In this document: positions 9,675-20,081 of the stretch, in pieces | Layout: the number at the start of each line of letters is the position of its first letter | How positions within the stretch are numbered: the stretch's first letter is position 1 | Assembly: GCA_009760855.2 (NCBI GenBank) | Contig: WPIO01000455.1 | Location: 1-42,520, forward strand | Direction of reading: 5' to 3' | Origin: Cristatella mucedo | Taxonomy: Eukaryota > Bryozoa > Phylactolaemata > Cristatellidae | Length of the DNA: 42,520 bases | Notes under the pieces: model-generated | The model's database searches: none | What the model was told of the DNA's origin: nothing | What the model saw: only the letters and a program-made list of their open reading frames with translations | Position numbers and translations under genes: made by a program

Positions 9675-10068
9675 GTTTAGATAAGGATACCACGTCCAAG
9701 TTGGTCCATGAATTTTTGACGTCCCGTCTTGACTACTGCAACTCCCTGCTTACTGTCCTACCAACATGTGCGATCAGGCGATTGCATCCGGTGCTAAACT
9801 CCACAGCTTGGCTTGTCTGTCGTGAGCTTAGCAGTTGCCACATTACACCACTTCTCGCCGACTGGCACTGGCTCCCACTCAAGCAACTGATTGACTTCAA
9901 GGTTGTTTGCTCACTTTTATGTCACTTCATTCTCGGGCTCCAGCATATCTATCAGATCTACTCCCCCCAGCAGACCAAGCATCGTATCACCCGCTTTTTG
10001 GAATCCCACCATCTACAAATACCTCGTACAAACCTCAAATCCTTTGGAGACCCTGCATTCAGTTCGTA
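9675..10068 (+). mobile_element. LINE-A copy A3, segment 2 of 4
   Basis: Resumes with GTTTAGATAAGGATACCACGTCC, exactly where segment 1 stopped, and runs through the TSRLDYCNSLL and LLADWHWLP codons to ATTCAGTTCGTA at 10068. There the family C repeat starts. Frames are shifted near 9905. Confidence 0.8.
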
Positions 10069-12103
10069 ACTGAGTATCCTCCGAAATAAGTGGGGTAGGT
10101 CCACAAACAATGGTCATTTTTTTCGAAACTCGCGTATTAAAAATAAATTAGATATAAATCCAAGCTCAAATTTTGGCGATTGTAAGATGACTGGAACATG
10201 GTCAATAAAATTATTTTGTAAGACCTATTTAAACCGGAAGTCGTACATCGAGCTCAACAAAATAACTTTCTTTGCCAAATAACTGAGCCGGAGCTGCGGT
10301 TTTCTGGTGAACTCTGCGAATATAAGCTACTCAGCCCTAAACGGACCCTCAAAAAATAACTGGAGAATGATAAAACGTTAAAATTTCCCGGAAATGACAC
10401 GCCCCTAGAGATCATACGTCGGACTGGTAGTATAACAAGATCATAAAAGAGTAAACCCAGTAACAGCAGGGTGCCTAGACCTGCCTCTGCTTCCCCGCCC
10501 CGCCCATAGCAACCGGCAGTCAGCGGCATTCCAAGGCCCACTCCTTATTTACTTGACAGAAACCTGTTTATATTGGTATGTTTACATCGGATAAAAAAAC
10601 CGGAAGTGACTGTCATTCGGCCAGTAGACGAAAATTAGGGGTAATGTATTGAGAATTTGCTGCTGCCGGGGCCGACGTAACTAAGGACTCCATTACCACA
10701 GCACCTCATGAGTCCTGGGACAGCTTATCCAGTTTCTGTTGCCGCCATAACGCACGGGGCGGTGGCAGCAAGTGGCCCTTTGTTCGGCAGCCGGTCAGCA
10801 TGGTGACTTGAATGAAACTAGCACGTAGCTTACTGGAAGCCAGTCTGAAAATGTTTATTCATTTCTTTTCAAGAAAATTTATGTGATTTCAAGCTCTCAT
10901 TTATGTCGATAATAGTTAGATATTTGTATTGGCGAATGCCAGTCAGCCGCCTGACTGTAGCCTGGATTGCCGGCCTGAGGTATGAGACCTATCACGGATA
11001 TGATCTGCTTAGGCTGTATAAGGATCTTGTTAGGTTGACCTATTCCTAAGATCCATATTTATCTATTTATGGAATGTGTTGAATGTTGAATAATATTGAA
11101 TGTTCGTGCGATGATAGCGTTTCCTAGTGTTGCCTCTTGGTTATAGCTTGGAGTTCTCAAGTTTATCTGCAAACGACAGTCCAATGCCTGCTGTCATTTA
11201 TGCCATATCTCTTAAAATAATGATCCGATAACCTTAAAACTTTGGAATATATGATTGATTGTAGTTAAAGAATCATTCCAGCCTTCTCGCATGCAATTGG
11301 ACCTCAGTAGATAGACTTGTTTTGGTCAAAACTGGCTGTGTTTGTCGTGCTAAGCCTTTGTCATCCTTTCACTCACATGGCGTAAAAATCTGACAGGTAG
11401 GCTACTTGTGATCCAATCAACGTAAAATTTGAAGTACATGCTCTTAAGTATGTGTTTCGATTTTGTATGGCGACAAATTAAGTAACACTCTTGTTTGTCC
11501 ATGTCACCTGCATGCTGTGGCTTCTTAAGTTGGCTTCTCTGAGTGCTGTCACAACAGTAGTACTTGGTACCTGGTACATTGTACAACTTAGTCGATACTG
11601 GGCCGATCTGTGTGAAACTTGAAATATAAGTGGAGCTCACCTGTCTCCACACTCCCCACCTGTGCATGTATACATGATGGGTGTGTATGCATATACTGTG
11701 CCTGTCACAAAGTGTCCGTGGGCTGTGTTCGTGATGACAGTCAACAGTTTGAGATGTCAAGATTTTTTTTTAAAGTTTTTTGTGGGGGAGAGTGTCCAGT
11801 GGAATGTCTTGCATTTTTTGAGGGGTTTGCTATATTTCTACAAGAACATTTTTTTGATCAGAAAACTAAGGAGCTGCCTTTTACCAGCAGTGCTATACAT
11901 GACCTTGGACTTTTAAAGGTCATCAAAAGGTCAAAGCATCAGATATGTTATATCAAACGATAGGTAATGCTACCAGTGTTAATCGTGCCAATTTTCATGC
12001 CAATCAGTGTACTGGTCTTCATACAATATTTTAAACATGCTTTTGGAGGGACAACTCCCCTATTGGCGGCCATTTTGAGGGATAACTCCTACTACTGCCG
12101 GAC
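10069..12103 (+). mobile_element. Family C repeat, copy C1
   Basis: About 2 kb without a conserved reading frame, inserted in LINE-A copy A3 (left edge ...TTCGTA, right edge ...ATAGGCTGG). It aligns over most of its length with 38850-41595: shared landmarks are GAACATGGTCAATAAA, CTGGTAGTATAACAAGATCA, GGTCAGCATGGTGAC, TCTATTTATGGAA and GCAAACG(A/G)CAGTC. The last 60 bases hold GGACAACTCCCC and GGGATAACTCC, and the left end has GAGTATCCTCC, a weak inverted match that may be a decayed terminal inverted repeat. TA lies at both edges. Most likely a non-autonomous DNA transposon; the superfamily is unknown. Confidence 0.7.
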
Positions 12104-12251
12104 ATAGGCTGGAACTCCCTGACGACTTGTATTAGAACATCATCTGACTTGACCACATTAAAAAAACTTGAAAATACACTTATTTAGGACAGCATTTAGC
12201 AGGTCCCTGTTATTCGTCCTTCGTGTGCTGATGGGTGCTGACACTGTGCAT
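12104..12251 (+). mobile_element. LINE-A copy A3, segment 3 of 4
   Basis: Continues with GGCTGGAACTCCCTGACGACTTG and the codons for the C-terminal FRTAF end, then the first 3' UTR unit as far as GACACTGTGCATG, where LINE-B copy B2 is inserted. Confidence 0.8.
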
Positions 12252-12520
12252 GTAATGCAATGTATCTCGGTTTGTAACTCCACAAAGTCATAAAGACCAT
12301 GTGGGTGTTATGCAAGAGAGTTTTGTATAGCTCACTCACAGCCTAAGCGGCTTTTGGTACGCATTCGGTAGCTGGCAGACTTCGTCTCATGCAACAAAGA
12401 GAGAGTGGGAAGTATAGCAGAGTCAGGAGAGCAGTTGAGGTAGAGAGTAGCATAGTAGTAGCAGCTCAGGGCCTCTGATAAGGATGTGCCACAGTCCGCA
12501 GTAGGAGAGTAGTTGTCGTT
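12252..12520 (-). mobile_element. LINE-B copy B2, inserted in A3
   Basis: A minus-strand LINE-B 3' end of about 270 bp: TAATGCAATGTATCTCGG (tail side), the hairpin CCACAAAGTC...GACCATGTGG, CTCACTCACAGCCTAAGCGGC and on to GTAGTTGTCGTT, where it is 5'-truncated. Confidence 0.8.
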
Positions 12521-12711
12521 AGGAAACCATATTTGCACACTGACCACGTGCACGTCACCACTAACCTTGTTATTCATTTGTTTTATTATCAAGCTTGATA
12601 TTACTCACCATTCAATTGAATTTCAATTTGCAGCAAATGTAAAGAGCCTAGAAAGAGATTTAGTTCTCTGAGGGGCGCTTTACCAAGTGCATTATTTCTA
12701 TCATTATTATT
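12521..12711 (+). mobile_element. LINE-A copy A3, segment 4 of 4 with 3' end
   Basis: The second 3' UTR unit (CACTGACCACGTGCACGTCACC), TTGTTTTATTATCAAGCTTGA, then the hairpin with left arm AAGAGCC and right arm GGGCGCTTT, and a short ATT-rich tail. This closes the copy that began at 7948. Confidence 0.8.
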
Positions 12712-13885
12712 CCAACCTTGCTAGCATGTTCTAGTCTGGTTTAAGAGCTCATCACTCCACAGAGTCAGCTTAGCTTCGGGTGTTCAACGACTTACTTAGG
12801 AATGCAGACTTGGGTAGAGTATCTCTGCTTGGTTTGCTCAATCTTTCGGCAGTTTTTGATACTGACAATTACAGTTCTTTTTGAGTGCATCTCATCTCAC
12901 CCGATCATTACTCACACTGAATTGCAGTAATTCAGATAGTATCCCAGATGGGATACTTCAGAGTCTTGATTTGAATGGAAAACGATCGTCCGATGAATCT
13001 GCGAAATATGGGTTGCCTCACGGCTCAGTACTTGTTCCTGCTCTTTTGAAGGTGTGTACCCTTTCTCTTTTGATGTGACCACCAAGCGCAATCTAGGCCG
13101 CAACATTTATGTGGATGACACTCAGTCGTACGTTTGTTGTGATCTCTGTCAGCCCTTCTGCTCATAGAATTCTCTCAACACCTTTTGCAGCATCTATCAA
13201 CGTCATCCATACAGAGATGGCACACAGTTTTCTTAAATTCAGTGATGATAAAAGCAACTTACTAGTCACAGGCAAACCATCTGTGATTCAGAAATCGGAA
13301 AGGCTAACTGTCAAAATAGGCTTGGCCAGCATATTTCCTGTTAAATCTGAGCACAATCTAAGTGTAATTTTCCAAACTGACCTTTCATTTGATGACCACA
13401 TCAGTAAGACAATCAAGTCTCACTACTTTCATTAAAAGAATATCACCATATCGGGCTAAGCAGCACACCACAGCGTTTCGGAATCTAACTGTTTACATAT
13501 TTCTTTTATAAACCTCTAATCCTTTGGTGATTATGCATTTTGCTCATTCTATCCCAAACCTGGATATCGTTACAGACTTCCGTTATGCTATCCTCTGGAG
13601 TGACACAATTTAGAAAAGAAAGCGGAAATCTACTTGTTTATGATAGCATTTGGTGGGTCTCTGTGATTCGTTCTCTCTGCTTAACCGTGATAATACTGTG
13701 CAGGCTTCCACTGTCCACACGTCCATCCTGATTCTGTTCATGCCACTCCTAACCATATTATTCTTTTCGTTTACTGAGCGTGCTACAGCTAACCATCTAA
13801 TCACCTTTTTTGTACAGCAAATGTAGTTCGCCTAGAAAGAGAGAAGTTCTGTGAGGGCACTTTATCAAGCGTTTTTATTATGATT
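12712..13885 (+). mobile_element. LINE-A copy A6, degenerate
   Basis: Begins in the tail of A3 with CCTTGCTAGCATGTTCTAGTCTGG (compare 16273-16300) and runs to a hairpin with left arm TTCGCC and right arm GGGCAC at 13828-13865. A large piece between the FQTDLSFDDH codons and the KRNLK end is missing (join near 13435-13445). The catalytic box reads YVDDT (near 13112). Many stops. Confidence 0.75.
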
Positions 13886-14640
13886 GGTAATATACCCAAA
13901 TTAAACTTTAAATAATTCCGATGAACATATCCGAATAAGGTTTAGGCAAGTACCTCGATATACTATGGTTAAACAAGTTGCGAATCAAGTCACAGGTGAT
14001 GCAGATATTAGAGAATAATAAACTTGTATATAGGAGGCTTCCGAATCATCTAGGTTCATACAGGGCTAGCCTGTTTATATTAAATGTTACGGAATGGAAT
14101 TAAAGGTTATCATCCAATTTTTAGCATTTATCTTTACAAAGTTACACTTAAAAAGCATGCAACTTTTAGACCAATTGAAGATAGTTTCTTGACCTAACAC
14201 CCTAAGGCGTAAGTACGTTAACGTGAAAAAGCTGGGTTGTATTGCTTTAAAGTTGCAATCGAAAAGAAGAAGTATTTTTAAAGTGAAATTTTAGTATTAC
14301 CACATCGCCTTTTGGTTGCTATTTAACTTTAAACTGTCCCTCTCCATTATCTCTATCAAATTATTTGATCATCTTCAGAAGAGCTCAAATGGAATTTCTT
14401 ATGATCTGTACGAAACAGTTGAAAGTTAAAGCTCTATCGGTGAGGACTCTCGAGTTTGTCCTGGCTCAGTGACATTAAACGACATATAAGCTCTTCCAGA
14501 GAGGCGTAAGTTAAAGTCGCAGGCTCACAAAAGCAAAATAGAGGTTAAAAGCAGTTGTGTCAATTTGAAATTTTTGGTTTCTAATAGTAAGAAAATGGTC
14601 AAGTAAACGTTTAGTCGGAAAACCTGTACACTGCAAATGC
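13886..14640. other. AT-rich stretch, nothing recognised
   Basis: No shared repeat, no tail and no exon-like frame was found. The short minus-strand frame at 14511-14720 overlaps LINE-B and has no support. Confidence 0.45.
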
Positions 14641-15242
14641 AGGTAATTAAATGATGATAAAACCGAACTGCTGCTCATAGGACACCCTAAGCTTGTGGCT
14701 TTATTAAAAGGCTTTGCCATTCTAATAGGTGACTCTATTGTGAGGCACTCACCACTTGCTCTAAATTTAGGTGTCGTGTTCGACAGCTGCCTCGATTACA
14801 AAAGCTTCATTCAGAAGACTGCCTCTACAGCTAGTCATCACATCCGATCCATGTCCAAGATTAGGAGCTGTCTTCCACAGTGGCTTGTAAAAAAATTAAC
14901 TAGCTCTCTAGTTCTGTCTCGGCTTGATTATTGTTTTTTGGCTGGGCTGCCAAAGAAAGCTATTATGCCACTACAGTTGACTGTGAATATGGCTGCAAGG
15001 CTGGTTTTCAAATCCCAGCGATTTGAGCACGTGTCTCCTTTGCTGAAGGAGCTAGGATGGTTGCCGGTTGAGCAAAGGATACAGAGCAAAGTTCTTACGC
15101 TGACCTACAAAGCCTGCCACGGCTTGGATCATTCATACCTAGCTGAGCTGCTGCATCAGTTTCAGCCTGTTCACACACTCAGGTCCTGTGTGGGCAATAA
15201 ATTAGCTGTCTCATTCCTCCACTTACAGACTGTTGGCAACAG
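14641..15242 (+). mobile_element. LINE-B copy B3, left part
   Basis: Starts at AATTAAATGATGATAAAACCG and carries the RT thumb and C-terminal codons in one frame from 14695: LGVVFDSCLDYKSF, SKIRSCLPQW, SRLDYC, MAARLVFKSQRFEHVSPLLK, ELGWLPVEQRIQSKVLTLTY. It is cut at GACTGTTGGCAACAG (15242) by LINE-A copy A7 and resumes at 17751. The copy is 5'-truncated, with no catalytic domain. Like LINE-A it belongs to the CR1/L2 group by these blocks. Confidence 0.82.
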
Positions 15243-15299
15243 CCAAATTTTCTCATATAACTGCACTTTGTCATCACCAGTTATCACCAAATCCTGCTT

Positions 15300-17507
15300 A
15301 TCTGACCACATGCAGATCTCATTGAATCTACAGTGTGCCCACATTCTTCTCTAAAATAACCTGTGAATCGCGAAACCTCAAGACCCTTGACATCGATGCT
15401 GTCCGTGCGAGCATATCTGCTTCACCTTTGCTGCTCAGTCCTCCCTCCGATCTGTCATTACTGGTAGATTGCTACAACACGACACTAGCTGACACGCTCG
15501 ACGAGTTTGCACCTTTGACAAAGTGCACTGTGCGCCCCCGCCCAGACGGCCTATGGTTTAACACAGACATTAAACTAGCCAAGTCTACTAAACGAAAGCT
15601 TGAAAAGGCATACAAAAGATCCGGACTAACTGTCCATCGACAGGCATATGAAGACTACTGTAGGTCGTACCAATCAATCCTAGCAAAGGCTAAGTCTAGC
15701 TTCTATAGAGACATTGTTGAATCACAGATGCACAATCCAAAAATGCTGATGTCGACCATAAACCATCTCCTCAACCGTTCCCAGGTTAGCTCCTTACCTG
15801 ATGATCCTTGTGATGATCTAGCCGATCGCTTCTCTCGATTCTTTGTGCAGAAGGTAGACGAAATCAGGGAATCCATCCCTGCGATGACAACCTTCCCACT
15901 AGAATGCTGTTCCTCGGTTCCTGGCTGCGCCTCAATGTCTGCATTTAAACAGGTCACTAGTGATGTAGTCCTAAAGCTCGTATCTCAATCAAAGAAGACA
16001 ACAAGTCCACTGGACTCTATTCCCACTGTCCTGCTCCTACGTTGCATTGATCTGCTGCTGCCATGCATAACCAACATCATTAACATGTCATTGGCCTCAG
16101 GTCAGGTCCCAGCACCTTTCAAAAAAGCTGTAGTCAGGCCACTTCTCAAGAAAGCTACACTAGACCAAGAGAACTTAAGCAACTACCGCCCAGTCTCCCT
16201 TCTACCATTCCTATAAAAGACACTGGAACGGGTCGTGGCAGACCAGCTGAACTCCTATATCGAGACCTCACACCTTGCTAGTAAGTTCCAGTCTGGCTTT
16301 AGAGCTAATCACTCCACAGAGTCAGCATTGCTTCGGGTATACAACGACCTACTTAGGAATGCAGACATGGGTAGAGTGTCTCTTCTTGTTTTGCTCGATC
16401 TTTCGGCAGCTTTTGATACCATCGATCACAAAGTACTTCTAGAGCACCTCTCATCTCGCCTGGGCATCACGGTCCTATCTCAGTGGGAGACTCCAGAGTG
16501 TTGACGTGAATGGACAAAGATCATCTGAAGTACCTCTAAAATATGGACTACCTCAGGGCTCTGTGCTAGGTCCGGTCCTTTTCACCGTTTATACTCTCCC
16601 TCTCGCTGATGTGATTGCCAAGCACAATCTAGGCTTTCACTTCTATGCGGATGACACTCAGTTGTACCTTTGCTTTGATCCCTCCCAGCCTTCGAGCACC
16701 TCAAATTCTCTCAACTCACTTGCTGCATGCATTGATGACATCCGATCATGGATGGCAGCAAATTTTCTAAAACTAAACGATGATAAAACTAACTTACTAG
16801 TTATGGGCAAACCTAGTGTTATTCAGAAATTGGAAAGGCTGACTTTCAAAATTGGCTCTGCCAGCATATCTCCAGTTGCATCGGCTCGAAATCTAGGTGT
16901 CATATTCCAAAGCGACCTCTCGTTAGACGACCACATCAGCTCCACAGTCAAATCAGCCTATTTTCAGCTTCATAACATTGCTAAAATTAGGGCTTGTTTA
17001 GATAAGGATACCACATCCAAGTTGGTCCATGCATTCGTGACATCTCGTCTCGACTTCTGCAACTCACTGCTTACTGGCCTACCAGCATGTGCGATCAGGC
17101 GATTGCAGCTGGTGCAAAACTCTGCAGCTAGGCTTGTCTGTCGTGAGCATCGCAGTTGCCACATTACTGCACTTCTCGCCGACCTGCACTGGTTACCAGT
17201 CAAGCAATGGATTGACTTCAAGGTTTTGTCGCTCACTTTTAGGTCTCTTCATTCTATGGCTCCAGCCTATCTTTCAGATATACTACCCCATCAGGCAAAG
17301 CATCGTACCACTCGCTTTTCGGAATCCAACAGTCTAGAAATACCTTGTACAAACCTTAAATCCTTTGGAGACTATGCATTTAGCTCGTATGCTCCCACAG
17401 CCTGGAACTCCCTCCCGACCTGCATCAGAACATCCCCTGACCTGACCACATTTAAAAGAAACTTAAAACCATACCTATTTAGGACAGCATTTAGTGGGTC
17501 CCTGTGA
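15300..17507 (+). pseudogene. LINE-A ORF2-type protein: endonuclease end and reverse transcriptase
   Basis: The first residues include LSDHMQI, the C-terminal SDH motif of apurinic-type endonucleases. A linker rich in basic residues follows (for example WFNTDIKLAKSTKRKLEKAY), then RT: NYRPVSLLPF near 16180, LLDLSAAFDTIDH near 16400, GLPQGSVLGP near 16550, HFYADDTQLYL at 16640-16670, LNDDKTNLLVMGKP, and a thumb and tail ending LFRTAFSGSL at 17507. Both catalytic Asp residues are kept. Three defects break it: a frame change near 15335, a TAA at 16214-16216, and a deletion of about 23 bases near 16468-16475 that shifts the frame between the FDTIDH and VDVNGQ blocks. It would nick DNA and reverse transcribe LINE RNA. 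Confidence 0.88.
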
Positions 17508-17672
17508 TTCGTCCTTGGTGTGCTTATGCGCGCTGACACTGTTCATGCTGCCACTAACCGCATTTGCATGCTGACCCAGTGCATGTAACCCCTAACCATG
17601 TTATTCATTTTGTTTGTTTTTCAAGCATGATTTTACTTACTATTCTATTGCGTATCACTTTGCAGCAAATGT

Positions 17673-17712
17673 AAAGCGCCTAGAAAGAGATTGAGTTCTC
17701 TGAGGGCGCTTT
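17673..17712 (+). promoter_or_regulatory. LINE-A 3' hairpin (RT recognition candidate)
   Basis: AAAGCGCC (17673-17680) pairs with GGCGCTTT (17705-17712), and AGAGA (17686-17690) with TCTCT (17697-17701), giving a two-part stem a few bases before the (ATT)n tail. Nearly every LINE-A copy in the window has it. In L2-type LINEs such as eel UnaL2, a 3' stem-loop is bound by the RT; a similar role is inferred here. Confidence 0.7.
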
Positions 17713-17750
17713 ATCAAGTGCAATATTATTATTATTATTATTATTAACAG

Positions 17751-18080
17751 AAGCTTTAGCTCTGCAGGTCCTAGACTGTGGAACTCGCTTACAAAATTCT
17801 TAGGCAACGATAACTAGTCTCCTACTGCCGACTATTGCACATCTTTTTCAGCTGTCCTGAGCTGCTACTTGTATGGTACTCACTACCTCAACTTCTCTAC
17901 CGACTCTGCTATGTTTCCCACTTTCTCTTTGTTGGGTGAGACGAAGTCTGTTGGCTACCGAATGCATACCGAAAGCCGCTTAGGCTGTGAGTGAGCTATA
18001 CAAAACTCTCCTGCATAACACCCACATGGTCTTTATGACTTTGTGGAGTTACAGACGGCGATACATTACATTACATTACA
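17751..18080 (+). mobile_element. LINE-B copy B3, right part with 3' end
   Basis: Resumes with AAGCTTTAGCTCTGCAGGTCC, then CTACTGCCGACTATTGCAC and the C-terminal codons ending TESRLGCE, the hairpin CCACATGGTC...GACTTTGTGG and a short (ATTAC)n tail to 18080. Confidence 0.85.
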
Positions 18081-18252
18081 ATAATAATAATAATGCACTG
18101 GATAAAGCATCCTTAGAGAACTCAATCTCTCTCTAGGGGCTTTACATTTGCCGCTAAGGGAAATGCAATTGAATGGTGATTAACATCATGCCTGATAAAC
18201 AAACAAAATGACTGAAATGGTTAGGGGTGACATGCACAGGGTGAGCATGCAA
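18081..18252 (-). mobile_element. LINE-A 3' end fragment W
   Basis: A 170-bp minus-strand copy: (AAT)n, the hairpin (AAGCATCC...AGGGGCTTT), then the 3' UTR as far as GAGCATGCAAAT, where it ends against the tail of the next copy. It abuts the LINE-B tail at 18080. Confidence 0.8.
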
Positions 18253-18928
18253 ATAATAATAATAATAATAATAATAATGCACTTGATAAAGCGCCGTCAG
18301 AGAACTTAATCTCTCTCTAGGCGCTTTACATTTGCTGTAAAGTGAAATGCAATTGAATGGTAAGTAAATTCATGCTTGAAAAATAAACGAAATGAATAAT
18401 ATGGTAAGGGGTGACATGCACAGGGTCAGCATCCAAATGTGGTTAGTGGCAGCATGCACAGTGTCAGCACGCATAAGCACATCAAAGACGAATCACAGGG
18501 ACCCACTAAATGCTGTCCTAAATAGGTTTGTTTTTAGGTTCCTTTAAAATGTGGTCAGGTCAGAGCATGTTCTGACGCAGGTCGGGAGGGAGTTCTAGGC
18601 TTTGGGAGCATATGAACTAAATGCACGGTCTCCAAAGGATTTAAGGTATGTACGAGGTATTAGTAGACTGTTGGATTCCGAAAAGCGGGTGAAACGATGC
18701 TTGGTCTGATAGGGGAGTATATTTAAGAGATAAGCTGGAACCAAAGAATGAAGTGACCAAAAAGTGTGCGACAAAACTTTGACGTTAAGCCGTTGCTTGA
18801 CTGGAGGCCAGTGCTGGTCGGCTAGAAGTGCTGAAATGTGGCAACTGCGACACTCACGACAGATAAGCCTAGCTGTGGAGTTTCGCACCAGAAGCAATCG
18901 CCTGATCGCACTTCCTGGTAGGACAGTA
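18253..18928 (-). mobile_element. LINE-A copy X, 3' part
   Basis: (AAT)n tail, hairpin, 3' UTR and RT C-terminal region on the minus strand (codons SYAPKA, KHRFTRFSESNSL and LLADQHWPPVKQR read in 18595-18897). It is interrupted at GGTAGGACAGTAA by copy Y and continues at 20082. Confidence 0.82.
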
Positions 18929-20081
18929 ATAATAATAATAATTATTATTATTATTATGCACTTGATAAAGCGCCCTGAGAGAACTTAATCTCGTTCTAGG
19001 TGCTTTACGTTTGCTGCAAAGAGAAATGCCCATGAATGGTAAGTAAAATCATGCTTGAAAAACAAACAAAATGAATAATATGCTTCGGGGTGACATGCAC
19101 AGGGTGAGCATGCAAATGTAGTTAGTGGCAGCATGCACACTGTCAGCATGCATAAGCACATCAAGGACGAATCACAGGGAATCACAAGCCTAGCTACAGA
19201 GTTTTGCACCAGCTGCAATCGCCTGATCGCACAAGCTGGTTGGACAGTAAGCAGTGATTTGCAGAAGTCGAGACAGGATATCACGAATGCATGGACTAAC
19301 ATGGACGTGGTATCCTTATGTCAACAAGCCCGAATTTTAGCAATGTTATGAAGCTGACCACAGGCAGATTTGACTGTGGAGCTGATTGTGTAGCTTTAAC
19401 CAGAGGTCACTTTGGAATACGATACCTAGATTACGAGCTGATTCGACAGGAGATGTGATACAGAGCCAATTTTGAGAGTCAGCCTTTCCAATCTCTGACT
19501 TACAATTCGTTTGCCCATAACCAGTAAGTTAGTTTTATCATCGCTTAGCTTTAGAAAATTTGCTGCCATCCATGTGTGGATATCATCAATGCATGCAGCA
19601 AGTGAGTTGAGAGAATTTGAGGTGCTCCAAAGCTGAGAGTGATCAAAGGAAATGTACAACTGAATGTCATCCACATAGAAGTGAAAGCATAGATTATGCT
19701 TGGCAATCACATCAGCAAGAGGGAGAGTATAAACCGGGAAAAGAACCGGACCTGGCACGGAGCCCTGAGGTACTCCATATTTCAGAGGTACTTTCGGATG
19801 ATCTTAGTTCATTCACGTCAATACTCTGGAATCTCCCACTGAGATAGGACGTGAACCACTGCAGACCAGTGCCAGTGATGCCCAGATGAGATTAGAGGCG
19901 ATCTAGAAGAACTTTGTGATCTATGGTATCAAAATTTGCTGAAAGATCAAGGAAAACAAGCAGAGACACTCTACCCATGTCTGCGTTCTTAAGTAGGTCG
20001 TTTTATACCCTAAGCAAAGCTGACTCCATGGAGTGATTAGCTCTAAAGCCTGACTGGAATTAACTAGTAAGGTGTGAGGCT
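18929..20081 (-). mobile_element. LINE-A copy Y, inserted in X, internally deleted
   Basis: Its tail is a mixed (AAT)n(ATT)n run at 18929-18956. The hairpin and 3' UTR follow, then the sequence jumps at about 19180 from CGAATCACAGGGA to ATCACAAGCCTAGC, skipping about 370 bases relative to A4. From there it covers the RT region back to the codons around HLASKFQSGFRA (20050-20075). It keeps the stretch missing from A7 (ACTGGTCTGCAGTGG at 19856-19870 on the minus strand). Confidence 0.8.

Larger units (their letters stand above)
15243..17745 (+). mobile_element. LINE-A copy A7, longest copy, inserted in LINE-B
   Basis: A 2.5-kb copy flanked by AACAG on both sides (15238-15242 and 17746-17750). 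It begins inside the endonuclease, includes the rest of the open reading frame, the 3' UTR with two related units, the hairpin at 17673-17712 and an (ATT)n tail. The 5' truncation, target duplication and tail are the signature of target-primed reverse transcription. Confidence 0.9.

Noticed and set aside
11350-11963. Open frames on both strands (136 and 114 codons)
   Set aside because: They lie in or beside family C and are not preserved in the second copy where it can be compared.
18930-18957. CRISPR-like or satellite repeats at ATT/AAT runs
   Set aside because: These are LINE-A tails: each adjoins the conserved hairpin, and there are no spacers or fixed-length repeats.
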